Shown: positions 8,605 to 18,225 of the stretch, in pieces
Layout of the letters: the number at the start of each line of letters is the position of its first letter
Numbering within the stretch: the first letter of the stretch is position 1
Assembly (NCBI RefSeq): GCF_003952225.1
Contig: NZ_CP034437.1
Location: 4,168,501 to 4,232,500 of the forward strand
Length of the DNA: 64,000 bases
Reading direction: 5' to 3'
Source of the DNA: Paenibacillus albus
Lineage (GTDB): Bacteria > Bacillota > Bacilli > Paenibacillales > Paenibacillaceae
The notes under the pieces: generated by a model
What the model was told of the DNA's origin: nothing
The model's input: the letters and a program-made list of their open reading frames with translations, nothing else
The model's database searches: none
Translations under genes and position numbers: made by a program

Positions 8605-9671
8605 CTATTTCCGACATGAATTAACCCAATAACGATGAGGAAATAGCCCGACATCACCCAAAGTATGCCAGGCAGCACAATTTCAGTGATGAAATGAATA
8701 AATTTAGGATCGCTAACGGGCCAAATAACCGCTATTAACTGGATCACGCATAACAGGGAAAGTACAAATACCTTTTTCCCTCTTTTCTCAATGTTTAGAA
8801 TATCGATAATTAAAAAAAGAGTCAGCGATAATCTCATGAAGGCCCCGCTGAACCACTGATACATGCTTAAAAAATCCATGTGTTCAATATAATGGCCAAT
8901 CGTCACGAGTCTCCATTCTTCATAGGCGGGAAACCGTAAAAACGAAGCTTGTTTGGGACCAAACTCCACGATCGCCCCGACAAGGGGGCCAAATGTAAGC
9001 CCTATAAGGATCAAGGCTAAGAAAACAAGCGGCATGAACGAAATCCGCTTACGAATGTGATGCTGCATAAATAATAGCAGCGATAATTCGATTAATCCCG
9101 CTTCCACATAAATAACGCCATGCCATACTGGATTCATCCCATGCTCCAGAAACGGCTTAAGCAAGGAGTAATCCTTATTCGGCAGGTTAGCTGTCATTAC
9201 AAAAAATCCGAAAATGACGACAGGAGGCAAAAAAATGGCTGCTGTATTGGCGATCGACGCAATCCCTTTATACGCATTGAATGCGCAAACCAACAACAAA
9301 GGTGCCGCTAAAACAATTGTTGGCGTGAGATTGGAAATTGAAAGATGAATCCAGGTAACGGTTTCCTTTAATGTCATTGTCGATAAAGTGATCATGTATA
9401 TACAGGCAATCCCTGCCAGCAGGTTGGATACAGCTGCGCCATAGGTTGTTTTCAACCATTGAAATAGACTCTTTTCCCGTTTCTTAATCAGAGCTGAATA
9501 AAGCAATACGATCCAAATCAGATAAATAGTGCCTGCGAGCAGAACAGAGATCCAGCCGTCGCGTTGTGCTTTATCTAAGGTCATTGGGATGATAATGACA
9601 TGATTCAACAATCCAACTGAGAGCATGAACATCATGCTTATTTGCAAGAACGATATCGAACCATTTTTCAT
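8583..9671 (-). CDS. gerB: GerB (GerAB/ArcD-like) spore germination permease
   Basis: About 362 residues with ten predicted membrane helices, of the GerB family within the amino-acid permease superfamily (start SISFLQISMMFMLSVGLLNHVIIIP, inner motif FLPPVVIFGFFVMTANLPNKDYSLLKPFLEHG). GerB proteins bind the germinant. The start at 9671 is chosen because GGGAGG sits five bases upstream and it matches family N-termini; the open frame extends further. It is the first gene of a B-A-C operon, while the Bacillus gerA operon is A-B-C. Confidence 0.92.
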   Translation of the reverse strand: MKNGSISFLQISMMFMLSVGLLNHVIIIPMTLDKAQRDGWISVLLAGTIYLIWIVLLYSALIKKREKSLFQWLKTTYGAAVSNLLAGIACIYMITLSTMTLKETVTWIHLSISNLTPTIVLAAPLLLVCAFNAYKGIASIANTAAIFLPPVVIFGFFVMTANLPNKDYSLLKPFLEHGMNPVWHGVIYVEAGLIELSLLLFMQHHIRKRISFMPLVFLALILIGLTFGPLVGAIVEFGPKQASFLRFPAYEEWRLVTIGHYIEHMDFLSMYQWFSGAFMRLSLTLFLIIDILNIEKRGKKVFVLSLLCVIQLIAVIWPVSDPKFIHFITEIVLPGILWVMSGYFLIVIGLIHVGNRWRRIKS

Positions 9672-9841
9672 TTTGTCCTCCCAATTAATATCAGACAATT
9701 GTTCCTTTATTTTTCCATATTTTCGCCAAAATATCCGAATGGCTTTATTACCTGGAAATAGTTCAAGTTCTTGTGAAAATCGGAAATAGGCGTAAGTTCT
9801 TGACATCACCAAATAACAATAACTTTATCCGATAACTAAAA

Positions 9842-9864
9842 AAGCCTGCGTTTTACGCAGACTT
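9842..9864 (-). terminator. Terminator behind malate synthase
   Basis: AAG-CTGCGT pairs with ACGCAG-CTT around a three-base loop; six Ts follow on the minus strand. It closes the leftward purine degradation transcript. Confidence 0.8.
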
Positions 9865-9898
9865 CATTCGGATCATGTTCTTGTCAGGCTAGCTTGGA

Positions 9899-12085
9899 TT
9901 ACCCTTCTTGGCGTATTTTGGACTTAAATTCAATACGTTTACGATGCAGTATCGGTTCGGTATATCCGTTCGGCTGATTATAACCCTCGAAAATGAGCTC
10001 GCATGCGGCTTGAAATGCAAGCGAGTGGTCAAAATGATCCATCATCGGCCGATAAAGTGGATCATTGGCGTTTTGTGAATCCACGACCCCCGCCATTCGT
10101 TTCATCGTTAACATGACTTGTTCCTTGGTGCAAATGCCGTGATGCAGCCAATTCGCAATATGCTGGCTTGATATCCGCAGTGTGGCACGATCCTCCATAA
10201 GACTAATGTTGTGAATATCCGGTACCTTGGAGCAACCGACTCCCTGCTCGACCCAGCGTACCACATAGCCTAATATCCCTTGAACATTATTGTCGAGCTC
10301 TTGCTGAATTTCCTCAGCGGTCCACATAGGCTCTTCGACAACCGGAATGTCAAGTATGCCAGTATGAAGATCGTGCATCTTTTGTTGTTTTAATGTGTCT
10401 TGAACTTCCTTTACATCTACTTGATGATAATGAAGCGAATGCAAGACAGCCGCTGTTGGCGAAGGCACCCAAGCCGTGTTTGCGCCTGCTCGAAGTTGAG
10501 CATCTTTTTGTTTCAGCATAGCATTCATTAGATCCGGCATCGCCCACATGCCTTTACCGATCTGGGCGCGATTTTGCAACCCGCAGCTTAAACCTACGAG
10601 TACATTGGATTTTTCATAGCTTTGCAGCCATCTGGACGACTTCATGTCATTCTTGCGAATCATAGGCCCCGCTTCCATAGAGGAATGAATCTCATCGCCT
10701 GTACGATCCAAGAACCCTGTATTAATAAAGACGATGCGATCTTTCACTTGACGTATGCACGCTTTTAAATTTAAGGAAGTGCGACGTTCTTCGTCCATTA
10801 CTCCAATTTTCAGAGTATGGCGATTCATAGCAAGCATATCTTCAATCCGGTCGAACAGTTTATTAGTAAAGGCCACTTCCTTGGAACCATGCATTTTCGG
10901 TTTAACGATATAGACGGAGCCTTTGGACGTATTGAGATAACGGCAGTTACCGGCAAGAGAATGCTTCGCAATTAAACTTGTTATGACTGCATCCATAATG
11001 CCTTCAGGAACTTCACGTCCGTCCTTATCTAAAATTGCATTATTGGTCATTAAGTGGCCCACATTCCGGATGAACAAGAGAGCGCGCCCGGGCAAGCTAA
11101 ACGCTTCTCCAGCGGGAGAGGTGTACTGCCGGTCAGGATGCAGGTAGCGCGTTACCGTGCTTTGCCCCTTGATAAAGGAAGTGGATAAATCTCCTTTCAT
11201 CAGGCCTAACCAATTCCTATATACAAGCACCTTGTCCTCCGCATCTACAGCAGCGACTGAATCCTCGCAATCCATGATCGTGGTCAGTGCCGCTTCTAAG
11301 ACAATATCTTTCACTCCAGCACGATCCCCTTGACCAATAAGATCATTGCGGTCTATTTGAATTTCGATGTGGAGCCCATTGTTTTTAAGCAAGATGGCAG
11401 TGGGATTTTCCGGTTGGTCTTGATAGCCTGCAAATTTTGAAGCATCCTTAAGCTCGGTCGTAACGTCATCTTGCAGTGCTGCGGATAGCTTGCCATTCAC
11501 AATCGCATATGAAACTACATTCCTATGAGAAGAGCCGTTCTTTAAGGGGACGGTTCTGTCGAGAAAATCTTTGGCGAAGGCAATGACCTTCTCCCCTCGC
11601 TTAGGGTTATATACCGCGCCCCGCTCGGTCCCGACTTCATCACTTATTGCATCCGTCCCATATAAAGCATCGTAAAGGCTTCCCCAGCGTGCATTAGCCG
11701 CATTCAAGGCATAACGTGCATTATTGACCGGAACTACCAGCTGCGGTCCGGCTTGTTGTGCAATTTCATCATCCACATGTTGCGTTGTAATCTCGAAATC
11801 TTCAACCTCAGGCTCCAGGTAACCGATATGCTGCAAAAAATCTTTGAATGCCGAAATATCAGATTTCCCCTGATTGCGTTTGTGCCAATCGTCCAGCTGT
11901 TCTTGTAGCTCATCGCGCTTCTTGAGTAACGATAGATTTAAGGGCGCCATTTCATGAATCAAAGTATCCAAATCGGACCAAAAACGCCCCGCATCCACCC
12001 CTGATCCCGGAAGCGCTTCTAAACAAATAAAATCATAGAGCTTCGATGCGATTTGGAGATTCCCTACTTTCACATAACCATTCAT
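9899..12085 (-). CDS. glcB: Malate synthase G
   Basis: About 728 residues, the length of the monomeric G isoform. Typical stretches include the N-terminal [46 protein letters not shown] (acidic metal site), [27 protein letters not shown] and [14 protein letters not shown]. It condenses glyoxylate with acetyl-CoA to malate. The start at 12085 has GAGGAGG upstream; the frame extends eleven codons further but without a site. It follows the allantoin-degrading genes on the same strand, so it most likely consumes the glyoxylate made there. No isocitrate lyase is nearby. Confidence 0.95.
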   Translation of the reverse strand: MNGYVKVGNLQIASKLYDFICLEALPGSGVDAGRFWSDLDTLIHEMAPLNLSLLKKRDELQEQLDDWHKRNQGKSDISAFKDFLQHIGYLEPEVEDFEITTQHVDDEIAQQAGPQLVVPVNNARYALNAANARWGSLYDALYGTDAISDEVGTERGAVYNPKRGEKVIAFAKDFLDRTVPLKNGSSHRNVVSYAIVNGKLSAALQDDVTTELKDASKFAGYQDQPENPTAILLKNNGLHIEIQIDRNDLIGQGDRAGVKDIVLEAALTTIMDCEDSVAAVDAEDKVLVYRNWLGLMKGDLSTSFIKGQSTVTRYLHPDRQYTSPAGEAFSLPGRALLFIRNVGHLMTNNAILDKDGREVPEGIMDAVITSLIAKHSLAGNCRYLNTSKGSVYIVKPKMHGSKEVAFTNKLFDRIEDMLAMNRHTLKIGVMDEERRTSLNLKACIRQVKDRIVFINTGFLDRTGDEIHSSMEAGPMIRKNDMKSSRWLQSYEKSNVLVGLSCGLQNRAQIGKGMWAMPDLMNAMLKQKDAQLRAGANTAWVPSPTAAVLHSLHYHQVDVKEVQDTLKQQKMHDLHTGILDIPVVEEPMWTAEEIQQELDNNVQGILGYVVRWVEQGVGCSKVPDIHNISLMEDRATLRISSQHIANWLHHGICTKEQVMLTMKRMAGVVDSQNANDPLYRPMMDHFDHSLAFQAACELIFEGYNQPNGYTEPILHRKRIEFKSKIRQEG

Positions 12086-12118
12086 TTCGTACTCCTCCTC
12101 GGTTTCGAGCAATAACAT

Positions 12119-13366
12119 TTAGTTGCGTAATAACAATAAATCGTATAGAGTCGCTGCAATGATTTTGGTAGCCGACATCAAATCATCAATTCTCACATGC
12201 TCATCCGCCCGATGGCCGTTCGCCTCTACCAGGGTTCGTGGGCCAGCTCCGAACATGACAACCGGAAGTCCCGCTTCGGCAAAATGCCTTGCATCCGTAT
12301 ATAAAGGGACTCCGTGTACCGCAGGGGTATTTCCGTTCAGCACGTGATTCCAGTTTCTCTGAATAGCCTCTACTAACGTTGCCTGACCAGCGGAAGGTTG
12401 TAGACTTCGTGCGTACAGGACTCTCTCCACTTCTACTTGAATGCCGGGACACTGTTCAACCTGCCGCTGAATCAAGCGAAGGATATCTTGCTGGGCGATT
12501 TCCCCGTCTTCTTCCGGAATAAGCCTGCGGTCGATACGGATCGAGCAATAATCCGGAACAACATTCGTATTAATGCCTCCTGAAATTAAGCCAATATTTA
12601 AAGTCGGGGATTCGATACCGGGAACATTCGAACGAATCGTGTGCAGAGAATTGCGGTACTCATACAAGGCGGTCATAATTCCCGTCATCGCTTCAATCGC
12701 ATCGACACCGCTCTGCGGAGCTGCTGCATGGGCGGATTTTCCTCGCGCTTTGATTTCAAGATGCAAACAACCGTTGTGGCTGTTAACAATCGAATACGTG
12801 AAGCCGGCGGAAATAACGAGGTCAGGCTTGATATATCCCCGCTCGAGCAGCCATTTGGGACCATTTTCTCCTCCGGTTTCTTCATCAAAGTTGAAAACGA
12901 GCGTTGTTTTTCCCGACAAATGCTCGTCAAATTGTTTCAATGCAAGAACAGCGAACGTATACGCGGCAATATCCGATTTGGACACCGCTGCTCCGCGGCC
13001 GTACATTTTGCCATCAACAATCTCTCCGCCGTAAGGACCGTAGGTCCAGCCCAGACCTGGGGCAACAACATCGCCATGGGCATTCAGTGCAACATGGGGA
13101 CCCGCACCCGCGCCGAACTCCGTAGTCGCCAGGACATTGGCCGTCCTGATCATACCGCTTTTCACCACGCTCTCCTCGTCAACTTCCAACAGGGATGACT
13201 CCAAGAAGCCAAAGTTTTGGAGGCTGCTATGAACATATTCGGCAATCTTGTGGCAATCCCCTGGCGGGTTATCGGAAGGAATGCGAATCAGTTCCTTTAG
13301 AAACTGAATCAGATGATCTTCTTGCGAATCAATCCATTCCAATATTCTCTGTTTGTTCGTATTCAT
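12119..13366 (-). CDS. M20 family metallohydrolase (ArgE/DapE-like) with altered metal motif
   Basis: The 415-residue protein has the M20 fold: first metal His in NAHGDVV (about residue 97), catalytic Glu pair in FNFDEETGGENGP (about 163-164), dimerisation domain, and a C-terminal NGHRADEHV. At the bridging metal ligand, where most M20 enzymes have GRG-x-x-D, this one reads YGRGAAVSKSD, with Val in place of Asp. That form occurs in a separate subfamily of unknown substrate. It sits between allantoate amidohydrolase and malate synthase, so an amidohydrolase step from a ureido compound to glyoxylate is a fair guess. GGAGG lies ten bases before ATG. Confidence 0.75.
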   Translation of the reverse strand: MNTNKQRILEWIDSQEDHLIQFLKELIRIPSDNPPGDCHKIAEYVHSSLQNFGFLESSLLEVDEESVVKSGMIRTANVLATTEFGAGAGPHVALNAHGDVVAPGLGWTYGPYGGEIVDGKMYGRGAAVSKSDIAAYTFAVLALKQFDEHLSGKTTLVFNFDEETGGENGPKWLLERGYIKPDLVISAGFTYSIVNSHNGCLHLEIKARGKSAHAAAPQSGVDAIEAMTGIMTALYEYRNSLHTIRSNVPGIESPTLNIGLISGGINTNVVPDYCSIRIDRRLIPEEDGEIAQQDILRLIQRQVEQCPGIQVEVERVLYARSLQPSAGQATLVEAIQRNWNHVLNGNTPAVHGVPLYTDARHFAEAGLPVVMFGAGPRTLVEANGHRADEHVRIDDLMSATKIIAATLYDLLLLRN

Positions 13367-13401
13367 GGCTCATACCCCTCCCGCTTATTGGCATTGGCTG
13401 C

Positions 13402-14658
13402 TCATCGATATGCTAAGTCATAAAGCAGTTCAATCAAGACGGCAATCGCTGCCGATAGCGCTTCCGGCTCCGTATATTCCAGATGGGAATGGCTGACGCC
13501 ATTTCGGCTCGGAACGAACAGCATCGCGGCCTTACAAACCTTCTGCATCATTTGCGCATCGTGCCCGGCACCGCTGAACAGACTGCGGTAGCGCAAGCCC
13601 TTAGAGCTGCACAGTTGTGCTAGTTTCTGCGTCAGTTCCGGATTCATCAGCACTGGTTCAGCGTTCATCCACTCCGTCGTTGAAAGCTCGAGATCCCTAT
13701 CGGCAGCAATCGCTTGAAACCGGGTGACGATCGCTTCACACAAGGCTTCAAGCTTCGACTTGTCGGCATGACGGGAATCAAGCGTGAACTTCGCCAAGCC
13801 GGGGATCACATTGGATATATTCGGGCTTAGCTCTAGTTGTCCTACTGTTGCAACCGTCGATTCGCCAAACGCGACCGCAAGCGTTTCAACCGAATGAATC
13901 ATTTCGCAGGCTCCTGCGAGAGCGTCGCGCCGCCAGATCATAGGCGTTGTTCCTGCGTGATTCGCCTCCCCCTTGACCTCGAAGGTGAATCTTCGCTGTC
14001 CGACGATACCGTCCACGATGCCGACGGTATACCGCTCCCGCTCCAGAATGACTCCTTGCTCGATATGAAGCTCAATGAAAGTACGGATATCCGTTCGTTT
14101 GGCAGGCCGTTTCTTACCCGGACCGAAGCCGGCCGCTTGCATCGCATCTGCTAATCCAATTCCGTCAGCGTCATACACCTCTGGAACATGGAAGACGTCG
14201 TAGTGTCCAATAACGTTTCCTGACCCCCAATAGGCGAGCGGGAAACGGCTGCCCTCTTCTTCCGCGAACGAAACGACCTCGAGTGTTCGTTTCGGTTTGC
14301 CGTGGTGTGCGCGCAAATGACTCAAAGCGATCAAGCCTGCTCCGACGCCGAAGGCACCGTCGTACTTGCCTCCGCAGCGTACCGTATCGATATGTGAGCC
14401 GGTAAGGATCACACCGTCTGCCGGGTCGTCTCCTTCCAAACGGCCGAATAGATTGCCGGCATCGTCAAATAGTGTGACGAGGCCGCTCGATTCCATCATC
14501 GCCTGTAGCTCATGCTGAGCTTGAACCCAAGCCGGGGAATAAAGCAGCCTTGTTACTCCACCTGCCAGATCGGCGCCATAGCCGGATAACTTATCTATAA
14601 AGCTCATGATATCGGAAGCGAAGTGTCCCATATTCGCTAAGTTCATATCATTCGGCAT
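13402..14658 (-). CDS. allC: Allantoate amidohydrolase (AllC/PucF type)
   Basis: About 418 residues of the M20 hydantoinase/carbamoylase family: GSHIDTVRCGGKYDGAFGVGAG (metal His and Asp, about 86-100), EEEGSRFP (catalytic Glu), IELHIEQGVILE, NHAGTTPM and SGAGHDAQ-type substrate-binding segments. The enzyme splits allantoate to ureidoglycine, CO2 and ammonia using Mn2+. It lies directly behind allantoinase. The start ATG 14658 has GGCGG eight bases upstream; a GTG three codons earlier is less well placed. Confidence 0.88.
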   Translation of the reverse strand: MPNDMNLANMGHFASDIMSFIDKLSGYGADLAGGVTRLLYSPAWVQAQHELQAMMESSGLVTLFDDAGNLFGRLEGDDPADGVILTGSHIDTVRCGGKYDGAFGVGAGLIALSHLRAHHGKPKRTLEVVSFAEEEGSRFPLAYWGSGNVIGHYDVFHVPEVYDADGIGLADAMQAAGFGPGKKRPAKRTDIRTFIELHIEQGVILERERYTVGIVDGIVGQRRFTFEVKGEANHAGTTPMIWRRDALAGACEMIHSVETLAVAFGESTVATVGQLELSPNISNVIPGLAKFTLDSRHADKSKLEALCEAIVTRFQAIAADRDLELSTTEWMNAEPVLMNPELTQKLAQLCSSKGLRYRSLFSGAGHDAQMMQKVCKAAMLFVPSRNGVSHSHLEYTEPEALSAAIAVLIELLYDLAYR

Positions 14659-14689
14659 TTGCCTCACCGCCTTTACCTTCGCGTTGACA

Positions 14690-16102
14690 CTATACAGAAT
14701 GGTCCGATCCGGCTGCCGTCCCCGACTGTTTCGGGATCCACTTGCCTAAACAAGCCGGGACTGCTGATTGGGCATTATCAGCATCATATATCAGGTGCCC
14801 CCGCAGCATTGTTGAAGTTACGCGACAAGGAAAGACTCTGCCGATATACGGGCTATGCGGATGCCGGTAGCGTAGCTGATCAGCAGTTAAGGTATACCCT
14901 TTGCCGATCTCGACAATGGCCAAATCCGCATCATAACCTACACCGATCACACCTTTACGCGAGAGTCCGAACCGCTTGGCCGGGTTTTCGGCCATTAATT
15001 TAGAAAGTACATGCAGCCCGATGCCGCGTTTGACATATCCTTCGGCGATCATCAGTTCCAGCGTGCTCTGCGCTCCCGAGATGCCGCCCCAAGCCTCAAA
15101 CCAGTTCGTGGTCGCTTTCATTTCCGGGGGGCACGGGGAATGATCCGAGGCAATCAAGTCGATCTTTCCGGCTGCTATCGCCTCCCACAACCCTTGAAGC
15201 TCGGCGCTGGAACGAAGCGGAGGCGCGCATTTGGCCAGAGGACCCAGACTTTCCATCTCATCGGCGGTCAGCACTAAATAATGCGGACACGTTTCGACCG
15301 TAACGTCAAGTCCCTGCCGCTTCGCTTGATCGATCGCTTCCACCGCCTGCGGACTGCTGATATGGACAAAATGGAGTGCACACCCTGTCTGCTCCGCGTA
15401 GAAGAGTGCCCGGTGTACGGCCTCAAGCTCGGCAACGATTGGCCGGGAAGCGGCATAATCCATCGCGCTATGCTTACCGGCATGACGTGATTTCTCCGTC
15501 AGCCGCGACACCAGCGGCTCGCTCTCTGCATGGAGCGCGAGCACCCCGCCAAACTCCGCGATGATCCGCATGCCTTCATACAGCGTCCAGTCATCCGCTT
15601 CACGAAAGATGTCCTCACCTTCTCCGCCGGGATCGGACATAAACGCTTTAAAGCCAGAGACACCAGCCTCGCCGAGTGATCGCAGCTGGTCGAGATTACC
15701 CGGAACGAGTCCGCCCCATAAAGCGTAATCGACGAAGGAGCGTCCTTGCGCTGCAAGAAGCTTGAGCTTCAGCGCTTCACGCGTAACCGTTGGCGGCCTT
15801 CCGTTTAGCGGCATATCGATGTATACCGTGCAGCCGCCCTTTGCCAATGCTGCAGAACCAGTGGTAAAGCCTTCCCAAGAGCCCAATCCGGGCTCGTTAA
15901 AATGTACATGCACATCAACCGCGCCGGGAAGTACGTATTTCCCTTCGGCAGAGATCTTCTGGCAGGTTGAATGATCAGGAGAGCTAAGCGTCTCGGCCAC
16001 GGCGATAATTCTACCGTCCAAGATGCCGATGTCCATATAAGCGACGCGGTCTGGCAGTACGACTTGCCCACCATGTACAATCAGATCAAACAGCTCGTTC
16101 AT
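14690..16102 (-). CDS. allB: Allantoinase
   Basis: About 470 residues of the dihydroorotase/hydantoinase amidohydrolase superfamily: VDVHVHFNEPG (metal His-x-His), the Lys in GVSGFKAFMSDPGG (carbamylated metal ligand), LALHAES, LHFVHISS and IASDHSPCP (catalytic Asp). The F-K-A-F-M loop and neighbours urate oxidase, HIU hydrolase and AllC identify it as the enzyme opening the allantoin ring. ATG 16102 is eight bases after AAGGAG. Equivalent to pucH of Bacillus subtilis. Confidence 0.93.
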   Translation of the reverse strand: MNELFDLIVHGGQVVLPDRVAYMDIGILDGRIIAVAETLSSPDHSTCQKISAEGKYVLPGAVDVHVHFNEPGLGSWEGFTTGSAALAKGGCTVYIDMPLNGRPPTVTREALKLKLLAAQGRSFVDYALWGGLVPGNLDQLRSLGEAGVSGFKAFMSDPGGEGEDIFREADDWTLYEGMRIIAEFGGVLALHAESEPLVSRLTEKSRHAGKHSAMDYAASRPIVAELEAVHRALFYAEQTGCALHFVHISSPQAVEAIDQAKRQGLDVTVETCPHYLVLTADEMESLGPLAKCAPPLRSSAELQGLWEAIAAGKIDLIASDHSPCPPEMKATTNWFEAWGGISGAQSTLELMIAEGYVKRGIGLHVLSKLMAENPAKRFGLSRKGVIGVGYDADLAIVEIGKGYTLTADQLRYRHPHSPYIGRVFPCRVTSTMLRGHLIYDADNAQSAVPACLGKWIPKQSGTAAGSDHSV

Positions 16103-16168
16103 CCAACCCACTCCTTAGCTGCAACAATGAAATGAAGTACTAACGATACCCGTTATCGAATATCACCT

Positions 16169-16534
16169 TCAGCTGCCTCTATACGTGCTATAGCCTCCAG
16201 GCGCAACGAGCAGCGGGACATGATAATGCTCGTCAGCAGCACGGAGACAGAACCGAATCGGCACCACATCTAAGAACAACTCGGGGTCACACAAGTCCGG
16301 ACCCGTGCAGCTTAGGTAGTAGTCTCCGACCTTGAAAACCAGCTCGTATATTCCCGCACTGCATTCCTCTCCCGCTAGCAATGGTGCGTCCAGCCTGCCG
16401 TCAGCATTTGTAACTGCATGACGCAGCAGTTCTCTGTCATTCCCTTGATTAATTCTCCATAGCTCCAACGTCATGCCTTTGGCCGGCTTTCCGAGGGCAA
16501 GATCTAGTACATGCGTGGTCAATCGGCCGCTCAT
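16169..16534 (-). CDS. pucM: 5-hydroxyisourate hydrolase
   Basis: About 121 residues, transthyretin-like fold. It starts with GRLTTHVLDLALGKPA (catalytic His), has the internal substrate-pocket Arg region and ends in the diagnostic YSTYRGS tetrapeptide motif. It hydrolyses 5-hydroxyisourate, the product of urate oxidase, to OHCU. The ATG overlaps the stop of the upstream pucL gene (ATGA), so the two are coupled; the open frame runs further out but only within pucL. Confidence 0.95.
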   Translation of the reverse strand: MSGRLTTHVLDLALGKPAKGMTLELWRINQGNDRELLRHAVTNADGRLDAPLLAGEECSAGIYELVFKVGDYYLSCTGPDLCDPELFLDVVPIRFCLRAADEHYHVPLLVAPGGYSTYRGS

Positions 16535-18021
16535 AGCACAGATCCTCCGCCCGGTAGATCCGCATGCGTCATCGTAAAGCATTGGAAGCCATATGGCGGC
16601 CGAGGCTCCGTGTAGATTCGGCCATTAGAGTCCGGAATCGACTCGACGATCGTTTCCCAGGTTCGGTTATTCGACTCGAATCGGATTTCATCCAGCTGCG
16701 GGAAGCGGGACAGGATCCTTAGCCCGATGCGATATATCAGATGTTGGATGGACGGGCTGTTCACTTCATGAAACACCGATTGCGCAATATCGCGGATTTG
16801 CTCCGATGCAGCGTACACCTGATCCTTAGGTTTGATAGCGTCATCTGGATTTTTGTATGTCCATCCGATGTTAAGCCATATGAACAGCGGGCGATCTGAC
16901 GATTCGGGCAAGGTCGTATACTCATCACGGACAAAGCCTGAGAAGGAGCTGCCTTTCACCTTGATCAACTGCAAATCCTTTAATGAACATTGATGGCTGA
17001 CGATCTCCACAGCCTTTTCCTTAATTCCGCGGGTCACTTCAAGAGCGGCGGAAGAATGATCGTTATAGGAGCGCCGGTAAATCAAACCGCTCTCGGCAAA
17101 TCCACCGGCTTCGCAGGGAACCTGCAATCCTTCGAAAGGGATCCGGTCCGCGCTGATCTCAATCGACGTCATCTGAGGGTATTTATGCAGAAATATTCCG
17201 CAGATATGGTACAAGAAGCCCTCAACCGTGCTCCCGCGGTAATCGGCGGCATGTCGCAATATCAAGTTTTTCATGGAGTCGGTAGCGACCACCATCGCAT
17301 TATCTCCCTCCGTAAACGAGGGCAGAAACGCATCGCCGCACACGGCAACTTTTACATTCATCGCAAAAATGACATTATCTTGTCCAGTAAAGCAAGACTC
17401 CGGAATCCGACTTACAGCTGTTTGCGGCGCAGCGAAGGTTCGGTAAACAAGCACGTCTCCCTTGCCGTAATACATTGTTCTTGCAGGTGTCGCCGGAGTC
17501 TCTTTCGTCACAGCAGCTCTACCGGAATCGTTCTCTTCAATTAAATCTCTCAATCGAAAAAGCGCGATTTTACCCACTTCCCGAAGTGCCGCCATCAGCT
17601 CTTCCTCCGGTGAACCGTTCAAGCGTCTCTGCATGGCAGAATAAATAGAATGTGTAGTGTGACCTCGTACCGCCATAATAAACGGAAACTTGAATTTTTC
17701 TGTGTAAAGTTTATTTAGAGTAGAGAAGGCAGCCAATTCCTCCGACGACAACCCCTTTAGGCCCGCCCCTTGCTGTTCCGAGGCGGAAGCTTCACTCATC
17801 TTCAGCTTGCCGGCCAAATCCGGATGCGCACGCAGCAGTCCTATCCGCTCTGACAGAGGCGCCATCTTCACTTCCGTTATTAAGGCGGAATAAAGCTCCA
17901 TTAGAGAATCAAAAGGCGCGCATGTTTTCCACGCCCGTTCAGCGACCCATGGTGAATGCTCGAAGACTCCTCCAAAGGCGTCGACGAATTCCTGTTCATT
18001 CATATCCTTGATCTGTTCCAT
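16531..18021 (-). CDS. pucL: Fused OHCU decarboxylase and urate oxidase
   Basis: About 496 residues. Residues 1-165 form OHCU decarboxylase (FGGVFEHSPWVAE, RAHPDLAGKL, FPFIMAVRGHT, where His is catalytic). The remainder is cofactor-free uricase (YYGKGDVLVYRT, NVIFAMNVKVAV, GFVRDEYTTLPESSDR, and FQCFTMTHADLPGGGSVL at the end). The same fusion and order occur in Bacillus PucL. It acts on urate and, after PucM, on OHCU to give S-allantoin. Three starts are possible (18048 GTG, 18036 ATG, 18021 ATG); 18021 has AAGGTG six bases upstream and fits the family N-terminus best. Confidence 0.94.
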   Translation of the reverse strand: MEQIKDMNEQEFVDAFGGVFEHSPWVAERAWKTCAPFDSLMELYSALITEVKMAPLSERIGLLRAHPDLAGKLKMSEASASEQQGAGLKGLSSEELAAFSTLNKLYTEKFKFPFIMAVRGHTTHSIYSAMQRRLNGSPEEELMAALREVGKIALFRLRDLIEENDSGRAAVTKETPATPARTMYYGKGDVLVYRTFAAPQTAVSRIPESCFTGQDNVIFAMNVKVAVCGDAFLPSFTEGDNAMVVATDSMKNLILRHAADYRGSTVEGFLYHICGIFLHKYPQMTSIEISADRIPFEGLQVPCEAGGFAESGLIYRRSYNDHSSAALEVTRGIKEKAVEIVSHQCSLKDLQLIKVKGSSFSGFVRDEYTTLPESSDRPLFIWLNIGWTYKNPDDAIKPKDQVYAASEQIRDIAQSVFHEVNSPSIQHLIYRIGLRILSRFPQLDEIRFESNNRTWETIVESIPDSNGRIYTEPRPPYGFQCFTMTHADLPGGGSVL

Positions 18022-18197
18022 CGGATACACCTTCATATATCGCTTCACCTGCTTTACATTCGAATAGGAGCTGCTTCAACAGCAAGTACAATTCTTGAAG
18101 AGATCGTTACAGATTCGACATGACTACAATATATGAATATGCAGATTATGCCTTCAGTCAGCACCAGCAGCGAACGGTTTGCCGGGGTAAAAAGAAA

Positions 18198-18223
18198 GAC
18201 CTTGAGGGATTCTCCTCAAGGTC
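18198..18223 (-). terminator. Terminator of the xanthine dehydrogenase operon
   Basis: GACCTTGAGG pairs perfectly with CCTCAAGGTC; on the minus strand TTTCTTTTT follows. It sits directly behind the FAD subunit gene, separating the dehydrogenase transcript from the uricase transcript. Confidence 0.85.
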
Positions 18224-18225
18224 AA

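Noticed and set aside
16990-17544. Plus-strand open frame of 184 codons inside pucL
   Set aside because: It is antisense to the urate oxidase domain, with no site upstream and no recognisable motif.
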